A DNA stretch of 23,469 nucleotides from Scleroderma bovista (Eukaryota > Basidiomycota > Agaricomycetes > Boletales > Sclerodermataceae), in NCBI GenBank assembly GCA_037178675.1, contig JAYMGJ010000154.1, positions 1 through 23,469 of the forward strand, read 5' to 3'. The notes under the pieces are model-generated. The model was not told the DNA's origin and ran no database searches. It saw only the letters and a program-made list of their open reading frames with translations. Each line of letters opens with the position of its first letter. Within the stretch, counting starts at the first letter, position 1. This document shows positions 1 to 9,581 of this stretch, piece by piece. The position numbers and the translations under genes are program-made.

Positions 1-1340
1 ATGAGTTTGACGAGATCAATGCGATGGTCCTCAACCACTACAACACGACATTGATGGCGATGGGCGCAGAGGCCAGCCTTTTCAGGCAAGTACCTTCTGC
101 ACACATGCTGACCAACACTGACACGCTCCCTTTACATGTGTGCTTCACGCCGTCACTGTATATAGCGAGTAGTAACTACAATATGTCGTGTCGTGTCCCC
201 TCGAGCAATGCATATATATGTTCGTGTCTGAATGATGCACACTGTGCTGGCTGTAAGGGAAAAATGGTTGATGATAGTGAACTATCTGGTGCTTTCTGGC
301 TACTAGACTCTGGCGCATCACGCCATTTTACTGGTGACATAGGCAATTTCACCTCCTATAATGCGCTAAAGCGAGTGCACTATGCCAAAACGGCTAATGG
401 TGTAGCACTGATTGCTGGCATTGGCACGGTATTACTCTGGTGCCTAGACCACAACTCTGGGGATGAGAAAGTTATTACACTCACCCAAGTGCTCCATATG
501 CCAGGTGCTACTGCACGCCTTATTTCTATGGGCGAAATGCTCCAGCGTAACTACAAAGTCACTGGTGATAAGAGAGGCATTAGCCTCACTCATAAAGCTG
601 AACACCTATGGTTTGGGCCAGACCCAGAAGATGATTGCAACGTCATTTTCGCGATTAGATCTATCCTGATAATTAGATCTAACTATATCGCCTCCATGAG
701 CAAAGTTGACTATGACATTATGCACTGGAGATTCAGGCACCCCTCAAAGGAAGTACTCCGACACATGCAAAAGCATATGCAGCGCTTCCCGGAGATCCAC
801 TTTCCAACTGAGGACTGTGTTTGCCCTGGATGTGCTCTTGGCAAGATGCCCAATCGAGCTTTCCCAGAGAATGAAAGACGTGCTTCCAAGCCCTTTGAGC
901 TGGTGCACTCTGATCTAAAATCCTTCCCGGTTACGTCGTACCAGAAGTTTAAATATGTTATCACCTTCTATGATGACTATACCTCTCATGCCTGGACTAT
1001 GCCTCTTCGCTCCAAAGCTGCAGCAATTATGGCTGCCAAAGATTTCCTCGAAATGGTGCGCGTCCAACATGATATGCACGTCGTTGGATGGATGTCTGAT
1101 GCCAGAGGAGAGTATAAATCCGATCTGTTTGATCGAGCACTCCTTGAGAAAGGAATTAAAATATATCAAAGTGCTCCAAGAACCCCCATGCAGAATGGCC
1201 GCACCGAGCGTTTAGGGCACACTCTCATGGATAAAGCTGAGTCTATGCGGCATCAAGCCTGCATTCCTGACTCCTGGTGGGAATTTGTGTTCGCTCATGC
1301 AACCCACATTTACAACCATACTCTGGTAGCTCGCCTTTGA
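1..1340 (+). pseudogene. copia pol, part 1: protease, GAG-pre-integrase and integrase core (copy A)
   Basis: The frame is open from the window edge; residues before the first ATG (24) match copy B, so the true start is off the window. The aspartic protease motif DSGASRH is at about 306-326. GAG-pre-integrase follows with the MHWRFRHP and VCPGC zinc-type residues (about 720-835). The integrase core keeps the D,D,E triad: Asp in HSDLK (912-914), Asp in MSDARGEY (1098-1100) and Glu in NGRTERL (1206-1208). The role is polyprotein processing and insertion of the cDNA into host DNA. The frame ends at TGA 1338-1340, where copy B has CAA (16075-16077). Both are one deamination step from CGA, so the stop is probably a decay mutation. 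The family is secure; the protein cannot be made as one piece. Confidence 0.9.
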
Positions 1341-2303
1341 TGGCGCACCCCCCATGAAATGCTTAAGGGGGAGATGCCTAACATCGATCACCTACATGTA
1401 TTTGGCTGTGAAGCCTTTGTCTACCTCCCAGCCTCAGCTCGAGCAAATAAGATGGCTCCCAAGTCAGAGCTTATGACTTATATTGGTGTTGCCCCTGGCA
1501 ATGAGCGCAACCTTTTGTTCATGTGCTCCACCAATGCAGTATTTACTGCTGCCCACGCTGTCTTTGATGAGCGTCATTTCCCTCGCTGCCCCAAAAACAG
1601 GCGCGAACCTCTCAAGAACCCTTTCGGAAGGGCAAATCCGAAACCAGCCACTGATCGACCAGGGAATCCCCCTGATGATACCAACAGTGATGATGATGTG
1701 GAACACGACCATGGCTACCCACATCCCCAAGGGCAGGATGACGATCCAAAGTGCGAGGACCCTGAGGCTCCTGAGGAAGAGCCTAACCAAATAAATCCTC
1801 CCCGTACACCATCTCCAGTGCCTCCACTGGCACCGAGAACGCCTTCACCAGCAAGAAATACACCACCTCTGGCACCGCAGCGCCCTGGCCGAGCTGAACG
1901 CCACCAGAATGCGCCGCGACCCCCTGCAGTGAATATCCCTGCCCGCCCCCAACGTGAACGTAGAGCGCCATTGTGCCCCGGTAATGTGTATGGTGAGTGG
2001 CGACATCCCATCAAGCAACTCCAGGATATTGAAAGTGCCTCTCGATGGCAAGAAACAGTGGGTGAGGCCCCTAGGCCCCCACAACCAGACACACCAGACC
2101 ATATCCCTGGTGGTTTCCCCGACACCTCTGCAACGCCCAGTGAGGAAGATGTGCAAAAGATGTGTGAGGAAGGGGGAGCAAACCTAGTCCGATTCCTGAT
2201 GGGCAAAGCCCTCAAAACCCGTGAGCCTCAATATGAGAACGTCTGCAACTGGTCCTACAAGGACATCGCTTGCTTACCCCAAGCTGAGCAGAAACTCTGG
2301 TGA
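1341..2303 (+). pseudogene. copia pol, part 2: integrase C-terminal domain and proline-rich linker (copy A)
   Basis: This continues the same polyprotein in frame after the TGA at 1338. The first ~80 residues carry the copia integrase C-terminal block, including IGVAPGNERN and VFDERHFPR. A long acidic and proline-rich linker (about 1640-1960) follows, then the start of the region leading into RT (KIRREPQ-like text near 2210-2300). Such linkers between integrase and RT are usual in copia elements. The frame stops at TGA 2301-2303; copy B has CGA at the equivalent 17036-17038, which identifies a C-to-T change at CpG. Other open frames on both strands here are shadows produced by the biased, proline-rich composition. 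Confidence 0.85.
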
Positions 2304-3274
2304 CTTGCTTGCCAAGAAGAGCTCGACGTACTGCGAAAGCGCAAGGTCTTTGAGCTAGTTGACCATCCCCGAGACCGGAAGGTCATAAAGAATTGATGGG
2401 TCTTCGACATTAAGTCAGATGGCCACAAGAAAGCCCGCTTAGTAGCAAAAGGCTTCTCCCAGGTCGAGGGATTAGATTTCGACCAGGTCTTCTCACCAGT
2501 CGTGCACTTTGAAACAGTGCGCCTCATGCTTGCGCTTGCCACACTTGAAAACTGGTACATTACTGGACTCAACGTCCGGAGCGCCTACTTGTATGGCAAG
2601 CTCGATGAAGAGATCTATATGGAACAACCCAAAGGGTTTACAGTTCCTGGGCAAGAGCACAAAGTGCTCCGCCTCTGGCATGCCCTCTATGGCCTCAAAC
2701 AGGCCGGCCTAGCTTGGTGGCACACACTCGATGAGTCTCTCAAGGAACTCGGGTTTGAGCGCCTTAAGTCTGAAGCAGGCATCTTCTTCTACAAGAAGAA
2801 AGGCACCAACATCGTCATTGGTATTATCTACGTTGACAACGCACTATTCTGCGGCCCTAACAAGGCTGTTGTTGATGCCATCAAAGCGCAGTTCATGCGC
2901 AAATGGGAGTGCAGAGACCTTGGAAAACCTAAGGAGTTCCTCTGAATGCGAATCACTCGCAAGGGTCGCGCTATCCACCTGGATCAATGTGCGTACCTAC
3001 AAAAGGTCATCGAACGCTGCAGCATGCTCAATGCAAAGTCCGCAAGCACCCCACTGCCGGCTGGCTATTATGCCGCCAAAAATACAGAGCCTGTTGATGC
3101 GGAACTCCACTCCCATTTCCAGACGGTTATTGGGTCCCTTCTGTACCTTATGTTAGGCACTAGGCCCGACATTGCTTTTGCAGTCACCCATCTCTTGCGC
3201 CATGCCGCGAATCCATCCCAGGACCACCTGTCCAAAGCGCTTTATATCTGTCGCTACTTGATTGGTACACCTAA
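2304..3274 (+). pseudogene. copia pol, part 3: reverse transcriptase (copy A), catalytically mutated
   Basis: RVT_2-type reverse transcriptase: VAKGFSQVEGLDFDQVFSPV, RSAYLYGKLDEEIYMEQPKG and LYGLKQAGLAWW are recognisable palm and finger blocks. RT copies element RNA into cDNA using three aspartates. Here the first is Asn (AAC, 2571-2573; copy B has GAC at 17306-17308). The active-site box reads YVDN (2829-2840) where copy B reads YVDD (17564-17575). In-frame TGA stops lie at 2394-2396 (also present in copy B) and 2943-2945 (copy B has CGT). Coding is then interrupted at 3275 by a solo LTR; the segment ends in the IGTP codons that continue at 3961. The domain is certain and activity is excluded. 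Confidence 0.9.
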
Positions 3275-3955
3275 TGTCACGACCACGTGACGCCTCGTGA
3301 CTCCGCAAGGCCTCTAGTCTGTTGTAAACTCAAGTCCGATCGTAATCGCACACCTCCGACGCTATGTATCCATCTCCGCTCCGACTATTGACGCTCCGAC
3401 TCCTTTTGGTATATAGTTCCACGCCTATGCCTCCGGTTATCATATGCTTCCGTTCCGTCTCTGTTCCTGTTTCCTTTGTTCCCGTTTTAGATTAGATATG
3501 ATTACTCATAGCTGTGATCTGTTAACCTTTTGATCTGTTGCGCTTATCACTGATCTCCGTTCCGTGTATGTTACTCATCCATTTGTCATCCGCAGACTCT
3601 TACCTACGTCTCCGCTATGTTTCTCTCCGCTTCTCGGTTACTATACATTCCCGATGTAAAGTATAAGTACTCCGCACACTGAGGGGATTGTCCCTCAGTT
3701 CGAATATCAGCTTGAATACCTCCCGCGAACTCTCCTCTGTTCTCCTCTGCCTTCTGGCAACTCCGACCTTCGTCGGACCTCCGTCTCTCTGTCCCTTAGT
3801 CCTCCGAAATACGAGGACACAGGTATCGCAAGGGCGCAGCACATATGCTGAAGCCAAGTCCTCAAACCCTTCCGCATCTCCTCTGCCTGTCGTCGACAAC
3901 CCTTCGTACTTAACTCCGCTTGGGTCGGAGTTCATTGGAGGAAACGGTTCCAACA
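3275..3955 (+). mobile_element. solo LTR (681 bp, probably Ty3/gypsy type) nested in copia copy A
   Basis: The block begins TGTCACGACC, ends GGTTCCAACA and has TG...CA termini. It is flanked by a perfect 5-bp duplication CCTAA at 3270-3274 and 3956-3960. Copy B has uninterrupted RT/RNase H sequence at the matching site (about 18008), which proves this is an insertion. There is no internal coding region, so it is the remnant of LTR-LTR recombination. Assignment to Ty3/gypsy rests only on LTR length and the TGTCACGACC start, which I believe is common in fungal gypsy LTRs. Orientation is undetermined, and the open frames inside are not genes. Confidence 0.9.
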
Positions 3956-3960
3956 CCTAA

Positions 3961-4473
3961 TTACTCCCTAGTGTACAATGGTGGATCCGGTGCTGGCCTG
4001 ATTGCATGCACGGACTCAGATTGGGGATCAGACCCTACCTCTCGCCTCTTGCAGACAGGTTTCTACCTGAAGCTTGCAGATGGCTTGATCAGTTGGACTT
4101 CTCGTGCGCAGAAGACTATTGTGTACTCGTCCACTGAGGCCGAATACATGGCTTTGAGCGATTGCGCTCGCCAAGTTACCTGGATTCGGAGTTTACTTGG
4201 TGAGCTCGGCTATAAGCTGAAGCTATTCTGATTTGCGGTGATAATCAGGGGTCCATATTCATGGCATCCAACCCCATAATGGAGCCTCGCTCCAAGCACA
4301 TCGACATCTGCTACCACGGAATCCGTGAGTCAGTCGCGAAAGGTAATGTGGAACTATTCTTCATTGATGGTGCTGAGAATCCCGCTGATCTGCTCACCAA
4401 AAACTTACCACGTGAGAAATTTGCGAAGTTCAGAGCTCAACTAGGCTTACAGTTTCCCTCTGGCAGCATCTAG
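3961..4473 (+). pseudogene. copia pol, part 4: RNase H domain (copy A), frameshifted
   Basis: Coding resumes directly after the target duplication. RNase HI-type residues are visible: Asp in ACTDSDWGSD, Glu in SSTEAEYMALSD, and the final KHIDICYHGIRE block. The domain ends with ENPADLLTKNLPREKF, a typical copia C-terminus. RNase H removes RNA from the RNA-DNA hybrid during reverse transcription. One A is missing near 4226 compared with copy B (about 18268), so the frame closes at 4229-4231. The rest is open in another frame from about 4232 to the TAG at 4471-4473. The CIC in place of the CIR-like residue in KHIDICYHG is another probable CpG change. Confidence 0.88.
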
Positions 4474-4510
4474 CGCCTTATTCGCTGAAGTGCTCTATGT
4501 GCAGCACAGC

Positions 4511-4519
4511 GAGGGGGAG
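4511..4519 (+). other. polypurine tract of copy A
   Basis: The run GAGGGGGAG lies directly before the TGTTGAAG start of the 3' LTR, where plus-strand DNA synthesis is primed in LTR retrotransposons. It is absent from copy B because of a deletion of about 31 bp. Confidence 0.85.
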
Positions 4520-4793
4520 TGTTGAAGTCGCACGTGCACCCGGTGTAAACCGTCGATGAAGTGCGCACAAGACTGCGACCCATATTAGTGTAGACTTAGT
4601 AATAGTCCTCTTTAGAGTAGATGTTACATGTCACAGTCACGTGTCACACTATTTGTTGTATATAAACAGTGTTAATTGCTTATATAATATAACAGCTCTT
4701 AACCAGCTACCGCTACCATCTCTGGTTGTGCACTCCACCCAACAGGTGAGTTGGAGTAGCAGTTCCTCTACGTATATAGGTATTGCTTCAACA
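4520..4793 (+). repeat. copia 3' LTR, copy A (274 bp)
   Basis: It starts TGTTGAA and ends TTCAACA, a 7-bp terminal inverted repeat, and aligns end to end with the copy B 5' LTR at 11087-11365. It carries GTCACA/ATGTCAC motifs upstream of a TATATAAA box and a perfect 5' splice site CAG|GTGAGT at about 4743-4750. Its right edge abuts host coding sequence. Confidence 0.95.
4659..4666 (+). promoter_or_regulatory. TATA box in copia LTR (copy A)
   Basis: TATATAAA is conserved in all three copia LTRs in the window (4659, 11231, 18690), each time about 15-25 bp after a cluster of GTCAC motifs. It is the likely U3 promoter. Being in the 3' LTR, it could fire into the flanking host sequence, antisense to the broken DUF6532-type gene. 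Confidence 0.65.
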
Positions 4794-6658
4794 GCAGTGG
4801 CTTCCTGGATAAATGTGACATGATCGTGACACTTGACTCCTGGAGGCAGCTCCAATCTGTAAAACAAGGGCGTAGAACTAACAGCCATCTTTTTCAACTC
4901 GGAGCGCCAGGTTGACAAGTCCTCATAAAGCTGCAACATGAAGCACTATTAGGTCAAAATATACACGGATAAATTACTTACCAGCTGCACCATCCCATCT
5001 TTTTTGTCAGGCCAATAGCCTAAAACAAGGTCAATGCAACAATGTATTTGAAGTAGTTAGTACTTACCAGGGTCCAAGCCTACATGTTGAGTCCACTGCA
5101 TGACTACAGTTGTAAGACTGTCTCCAAGTGAATCAGCATTAATCTTTATCTTCGGCCAGGGATTAGAAAGGGCATGTATGGCCCTGCACTCAATCTTGGC
5201 TTCTTCTAAGCAATATTTCCACATTGGAGGATAGTGGGTGACCTGATTTGGCAGCGCTGGCTGGTTCTGAACTCACTGAGACTTACAAGGTGCATGGCAT
5301 TCACGAAGAGGATTGCTGTCATTAGTGTCAGGATCCATGGATTGGTCATGCAACAATGCAAGTACGGCAGGATTGGGGGGATGAGGGCACCCATTCCTCT
5401 GTTGGTGGCAGTCGAGAACATTGATGGTCTGCATATCAGGAGACTGAAGGGCTGAGCATGCTAACATGACCAGATTGAACAAAATACCTTGTGGACAGGA
5501 CCTCTTACAAGGGTGGCCACATTCTCCTCTGCCTTGTCACGAGAATATTTGAAATCATCATCAGGTGGTGGGGATGTGTGTCTGGTCATTTGAGCACTTT
5601 GTGTCTCAGCCCTGAAGTCTGCGCAAAAACATCAGAGTATGATTGCAGAAAATAAAACAAATCCAACCCACTGGCACTTGTTTACGATGCAACTTGCATT
5701 CTTCATCAGACTCTCCAGATGACTTGCCATTTGAATTATCCTCACTCCCATCGTAATGCCCTTCCCAGGAAGGGTCCTCAGGTCCCAACTCACCCTCACT
5801 GTTGTCTGCAACTTCGTTGTTTTGCCCTGCTTTCCCAGAGACCGGTGCATTCCGCAAAGAGGGGTCTATATTCTGGTCGAATCTGGACAATGCATGATCA
5901 GTGGTGCATGATGAGGAAGATCGGCTATAATATGGGAGGCCAGGTAATTGGTGAGCAAGATCAGAGACACTATAGCCAGCAGGAACTGAGTGTTCAATTT
6001 GTGATGCAGGTGCCTGATGTTCCTTGGCATGTTTTTCAGCAATATATGGGTTGTTCAGAGCTTGAAGGTCTGGCTCTGTTCCAGGGGGGATGATATGGGC
6101 AGGCTCATGAAAGCCAAACCAGCTGCCAGTTGCCTGTGAGTGAAAATTAGGCACAGGTGCATTCTCCCCCTGTTAAACCAGATCAGCTCAATGTCCAAAA
6201 GAAAGCATATAGCTACTTGACCTGTGTCACAACACCCGCATAAGAACCATTGGACGAAGCAACAGCACTTGTGGGAGGCAGTTGTTTCTAAAGAAACCAT
6301 TAGTAATTACGAACTGGGCAGAGCAGAAGATGGAATCCTACTTTTTTTGAGGTCTGTGACTTGAATTAACAGGGGTGACAGGGTTCAATGCAGTATCATT
6401 GGAGAAGGTAGTTTTGGCTCTCAATACGTGCGGTGGTCCCTCAATCACAGTACCAACCCATTCCAATTGAAGAATGCGACCACCGACTCCCACTCCTGCC
6501 CTACCACTGCGACGAGGTTGTAGAGACTCGGAGGTTGAGTAGCTGGGGGGCTGATCCGATGTAGTACGTGCTTTGTGTTTCTTCTGCAATGCATCTTCAG
6601 TATCGTCCTGATGCTGCTTTTGTCTTCGGGCTTTTTTCAATGGCGAATGGGTGGGCAT
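4794..6658 (-). pseudogene. DUF6532-type protein gene, 3' end cut off by copia insertion
   Basis: Seven minus-strand exons fit: 6658-6342, 6287-6222, 6169-5686, 5618-5488, 5443-5068, 5019-4982 and 4930-4794. The introns are 44-67 bp. From exon 2 onward the phases are consistent. Between exons 1 and 2 the frame is one base out, beside a run of seven A (6342-6348), perhaps a 1-bp loss. The N-terminus is basic and has an RRSGRAGVGVGGR motif; the middle is acidic and disordered. The C-terminal part carries VTHYPPMWKYCLEEAK, then GYWPDKKDGM and YEDLSTWRSELKK, the pattern I associate with DUF6532, an expanded Agaricomycete family of unknown function. One in-frame TGA (5275-5273) interrupts exon 5. 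Coding stops at the copia 3' LTR; the rest should lie beyond the left window edge. Confidence 0.75.
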
Positions 6659-6840
6659 GAAATAGATAACTCAGGCAGAGGGAAAGAAGCAATGGAGGAC
6701 AAAACTTTAGTGCATTGCAGATCCGATGGCTAGTGCATTGGCAAGAACACACAGCCGAGAATGTGCAGGTCAGGATTCTTGGAAGTATAGATCACCATAT
6801 GTACATAGATGCGAATACAAACACTACAGTAACTGTGATA
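6659..6840. other. short intergenic gap, upstream region of the DUF6532-type gene
   Basis: No gene is visible. It would hold the promoter of the minus-strand DUF6532-type gene, but I see no clear TATA box. A FunK1 fragment pointing the same way ends at its far side. Confidence 0.4.
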
Positions 6841-7457
6841 TCAAGCCAGAAGTCTTGGATGTTTGGACAAATTAGAAATGGGGAAGTCACCCATGCTCTG
6901 AACCATATCATTGTATATATGTTTCTTTCCAGCATCCCGTAGATTACTGGCACATTTCACTGGAAGGGAAAGGTTTTGAGAGGCCTCCTGTAGAGCATTC
7001 TTCTCAGCTTGTTTGGTCAAACACTCATTCTCTATTTCAGGAGGGTCCTCCAGCAGCATGTGACTGAGGAATATCTCAGTTTTTTCCAGCAAGGTGTTGA
7101 TGTTGACCCTGTCCTGAGAGCCATATTTCTCTCAGAAAATCTCCTGCCAATCTTGAGCAAGGGGAATGAGGTCATGGAAGTACGGGACACAGAGTCCTCT
7201 AGAACCTTGGGACTGCTCTCCAAAACAAAAGCAACTTTTGAGTTTCTGGCCACCCGGAGGTTTTCAATGGCACCCTTGCTCCATTTGCCAAGTATCGAGA
7301 ACTTGAAGTCAAAATTTTGCCTTTCCCATCCCAATGGTCCATCATACAAGATCATGATCCAAATGAGGATGTAAAAAAGAGATTCAATGTTGTCTGCTGG
7401 TGTATGCTTGATCTTGAAGTCACCACTGTGAATTTGGACAAAAGCGATGTCATCCAC
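6841..7457 (-). pseudogene. FunK1-type fungal protein kinase, C-lobe fragment, frameshifted
   Basis: On the minus strand the text HTPADNIESLFYILIWIMI, then LYDGPLG, followed by a KWSKGAIENLRVARNSKVAF-like block, is the C-lobe signature of the fungal kinase family FunK1 (Pkinase_fungal). The reading frame breaks near 7200. In a second frame the expected VPYFHDLIPLAQDWQEIF text continues, hits a TGA (7134-7132, rc TCA), then runs through LLEKTEIFLSHM and a short tail to the stop at about 6841. The N-lobe, catalytic loop HRD and activation segment are missing; nothing to the right of 7457 encodes them. FunK1 kinases are strongly expanded in Agaricomycetes and their substrates are largely unknown. 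This is a dead fragment; family confidence is moderate to good. Confidence 0.7.
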
Positions 7458-7727
7458 CTCACTTCAGGTAACCACTTTTGATAAGCATTTAGCCTGAATA
7501 GTTTAGTATCACAATTCAGCCAAATAGCCTATAAAACCATGGTCATCCCAGGGAAGGTCTGCTTCCCTCCTGGGATGGGCCATTGTTTTTATAATCCCAT
7601 CCCAGGGCTGGTCCATGCCATATGGGATGGCCCATACTTATTTGTGGTGTCAGGGGTCCTTATACATTTTTTTCATTCTTGCTTACCACAGATAGTTTGG
7701 TATTTTCTTTAAACACTGCACATTCTC
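7458..7727. other. breakpoint spacer with GGGATGG/CCATCCC repeats
   Basis: There is no coding signal. About 7540-7640 holds several imperfect direct and inverted copies of a CCCATCCC/GGGATGGCC motif, including a stem built from TCCCAGGGAAG and CTTCCCTCCTGGGA. The same GGGATG words recur at 8630-8830. Both flanking gene fragments lack their 5' parts at this spacer. Confidence 0.5.
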
Positions 7728-8470
7728 TTGCTTGGAATGAGTTCTGTAATATTTCAAAACCATCTTCATCCAACAACAAAATTTATATTATTCAAACTAG
7801 ATGTTGATGATGATATTTGGCAGGATGTTGGACTAGGAGACAGCATTGGTGGCTTACCACCAGCCTGGTTGGCTGATGAAAAGGTTTGCCTAGGGATTAA
7901 ATCTCTTCTGGAGCTGAGACATTGTGAGGAGGAAGAGATCCGTTTGCTACAAGAAAGGAAAGTACTAGTGGAGTGGTTTGCTGAGGAGTGGAGTCAGCTC
8001 CAGAAAGCAAAGTTGAATGCCAGTAAGCAATATTATCAGACACTACTATTCAATGCTAACATTTATGTACAGATGAAGATCTCAAATATGAATTGGGTTG
8101 TCAAAGCTCTATGCTAGCAAGCCTTTGTCTTGCATGGCAGATGAAGCTGAGTGAAATGCCATCACATCCTGATGAGATATGGGGTGTTAGTGCTGAGGAT
8201 CTTCATAAAGCAACTTGCATTTTTCCTTTTATGCATGTTGTTGACATTGAGGAGGAAACTATAGATGATATAGATTCTGAGAATGGGAGAGAAGAGCTCC
8301 CTATAGATGATGAGTTATTGGATGCAGCTGAGGAATTTACTCTTGCTGATGAATATCATCATCAGGTTGGAGATGGTCTGGAGGAAGGAATTACATGGAT
8401 AGAGCAATGGGAGGATGATGTATTGGACATGGATCCTCAATCATCTCCAAGCAAAAGAGCACGTAGATAG
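7728..8470 (+). pseudogene. KDZ-type transposase, C-terminal fragment with one intron
   Basis: Two open frames join across a clean 50-bp intron (8023-8072: donor GTAAGC, branch-like GCTAAC, acceptor TACAG), giving continuous coding to the TAG at 8468-8470. The text FKLDVDDDIWQDVGLGD, then LPPAWLADEKVCLGIKSLLE and a coiled-coil-like Glu/Arg-rich stretch, matches the C-terminal region I associate with Kyakuja-Dileera-Zisupton (KDZ) transposases of basidiomycetes. A very acidic tail ends in a basic PSKRARR, possibly a nuclear signal. KDZ proteins are normally around 1000 residues; only about 230 remain, and the catalytic core and CxC zinc modules are absent. The start is uncertain: family-like sequence begins near 7784. 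No frameshift or stop is seen in what remains. Confidence 0.65.
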
Positions 8471-8725
8471 TTATATATTAATTGTTGTAAAAGGTTGTTA
8501 TAGAAATGAACCTTGTTGTCTTTTTCAATACAAATAACATATAAACTGGATTAAGGATTTATCTGTGACTGATTGTCTGATATGAATTTTTTATGAAGAG
8601 TATATACTATAACAGTTTCAAGCCTATGATGGGATGTGCTATTTGCATAAAAAGTAGTCACTGGGGTGTCTTGTAATAGGTTTGAAGGTTTTGATGAAAT
8701 ATGCCTCATTGGCACCAATGGGATT
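8471..8725. other. AT-rich 3' flank of the KDZ fragment
   Basis: No gene is visible. AT-rich sequence with TATATA and AATACAAATAA words could hold the 3' processing signal of the KDZ-type gene, but no canonical AATAAA is seen. Confidence 0.35.
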
Positions 8726-8824
8726 TTCCATAATAGATTTGGGGGTTATCATGGGATCTTCCATAATAGCTTTTGGGGCTGTCATGGGATGTCCCATAAT
8801 AGCTTTGAGGCTGTCATGGGACAT
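8726..8824 (+). repeat. 33-bp tandem repeat, three units
   Basis: Units starting at 8726, 8759 and 8792 share the words CCATAATAG, TTTGG and TCATGGGA at exact 33-bp spacing. A weaker related unit may precede them. Open frames on both strands here arise from the repeat, which is a multiple of three. Confidence 0.85.
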
Positions 8825-9581
8825 CTCATTGTCATGCAAAAAAACAAATCCATAAGATGTACCATGATGTAAGATTGAACATTTCATCCACATAGAGAAC
8901 TGCTGACTGCTATAATAGCATGAATGATAATGTGATCTTTAGATCTCCCTGGTTCATATGCTTGAAAATGGATTCATAATCAAGTATTGATTAATAATTT
9001 CATTTTTGTCCACAAGATGACATAAATAAGTACTGGTAATGTCTCTTGTTCCTCAACCACCACCTTCCCCCATGGGAAAGTTGCCCCCCCAGCCCAAACA
9101 CCAATGTTCCACATCATCCCCATACTCAATCCTCCTCTCTGAGGTGGGAAAGAGACTTCACTCCTTCCCCAAGGGCATGTTCAAGGCCTGCTTCACCCCC
9201 CCTGCTGTACCCTGCTTGGTACTCAGCTACATTGCTTCACATCTGCCTTGCTGGTCCTGGACCACTAAGGCTGGCCCCAATGTGGGCAAAATCTTCTCTG
9301 TCCCCACTGTTCTGACCTCCTGCAGGAAGGACAGTCCCAAGGCAGTCCAATGGATTGTCTCCATTTTCCATTCTTTTAAGTCCCAGCTTGCCCCTTAGGC
9401 TCTCAATCTGACATCAGGTTGGGTTCTGCCCACCTACATCAAAATCTATCAGAATAACATGCTGCTGCACCTCTGTGCCCAGCAGGCTCACCCCTGGGCT
9501 GCCCCCCCTTAAACCCAACTGGCCTACCCAGCCAGCTGTGCCCCCTCCCCTCTCTACCCCCACTGACCTTGTGGCAGAGCT
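8825..9581. other. no supported gene; C-rich open frames only
   Basis: A 119-codon frame (9039-9398) and an overlapping 89-codon frame are open, but the sequence is proline- and cysteine-rich and matches nothing I recognise. After the TAG at 9396 the longer frame stays open for another ~40 codons, so it could be a decayed coding segment, perhaps of the LTR element whose LTR-like repeat begins near 9582. I cannot support a product. Confidence 0.35.

Larger units (their letters stand above)
1..4793 (+). mobile_element. Ty1/copia LTR retrotransposon, copy A (5' end outside window)
   Basis: The domain order is protease, GAG-pre-integrase, integrase, reverse transcriptase, RNase H, then a polypurine tract and 3' LTR. 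Integrase before RT defines copia (Pseudoviridae-type) elements. Base 1 matches base 12829 of copy B, so the gag part, primer site and 5' LTR lie off the window. The copy is inactive: TGA stops at 1338, 2301, 2394 and 2943, a 1-bp deletion near 4226, two mutated RT aspartates and a nested solo LTR at 3275-3955. Its 3' end lies in exon 7 of a minus-strand DUF6532-type gene. The bases after the LTR (GCAGT, 4794-4798) are the expected target duplication, which cannot be checked without the left flank. Confidence 0.95.

Noticed and set aside
1715..2215. 166-codon minus-strand frame, Gly/Trp-rich
   Set aside because: Antisense shadow of the proline-rich copia linker; the same frame recurs antisense in copy B.
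3615..3960. 113-codon minus and 90-codon plus frames
   Set aside because: They lie inside the solo LTR and end in its target duplication.
9039..9398. 119-codon plus-strand frame as a gene
   Set aside because: No recognisable motif, proline/cysteine-biased composition and no flanking exon structure; left as unassigned sequence.
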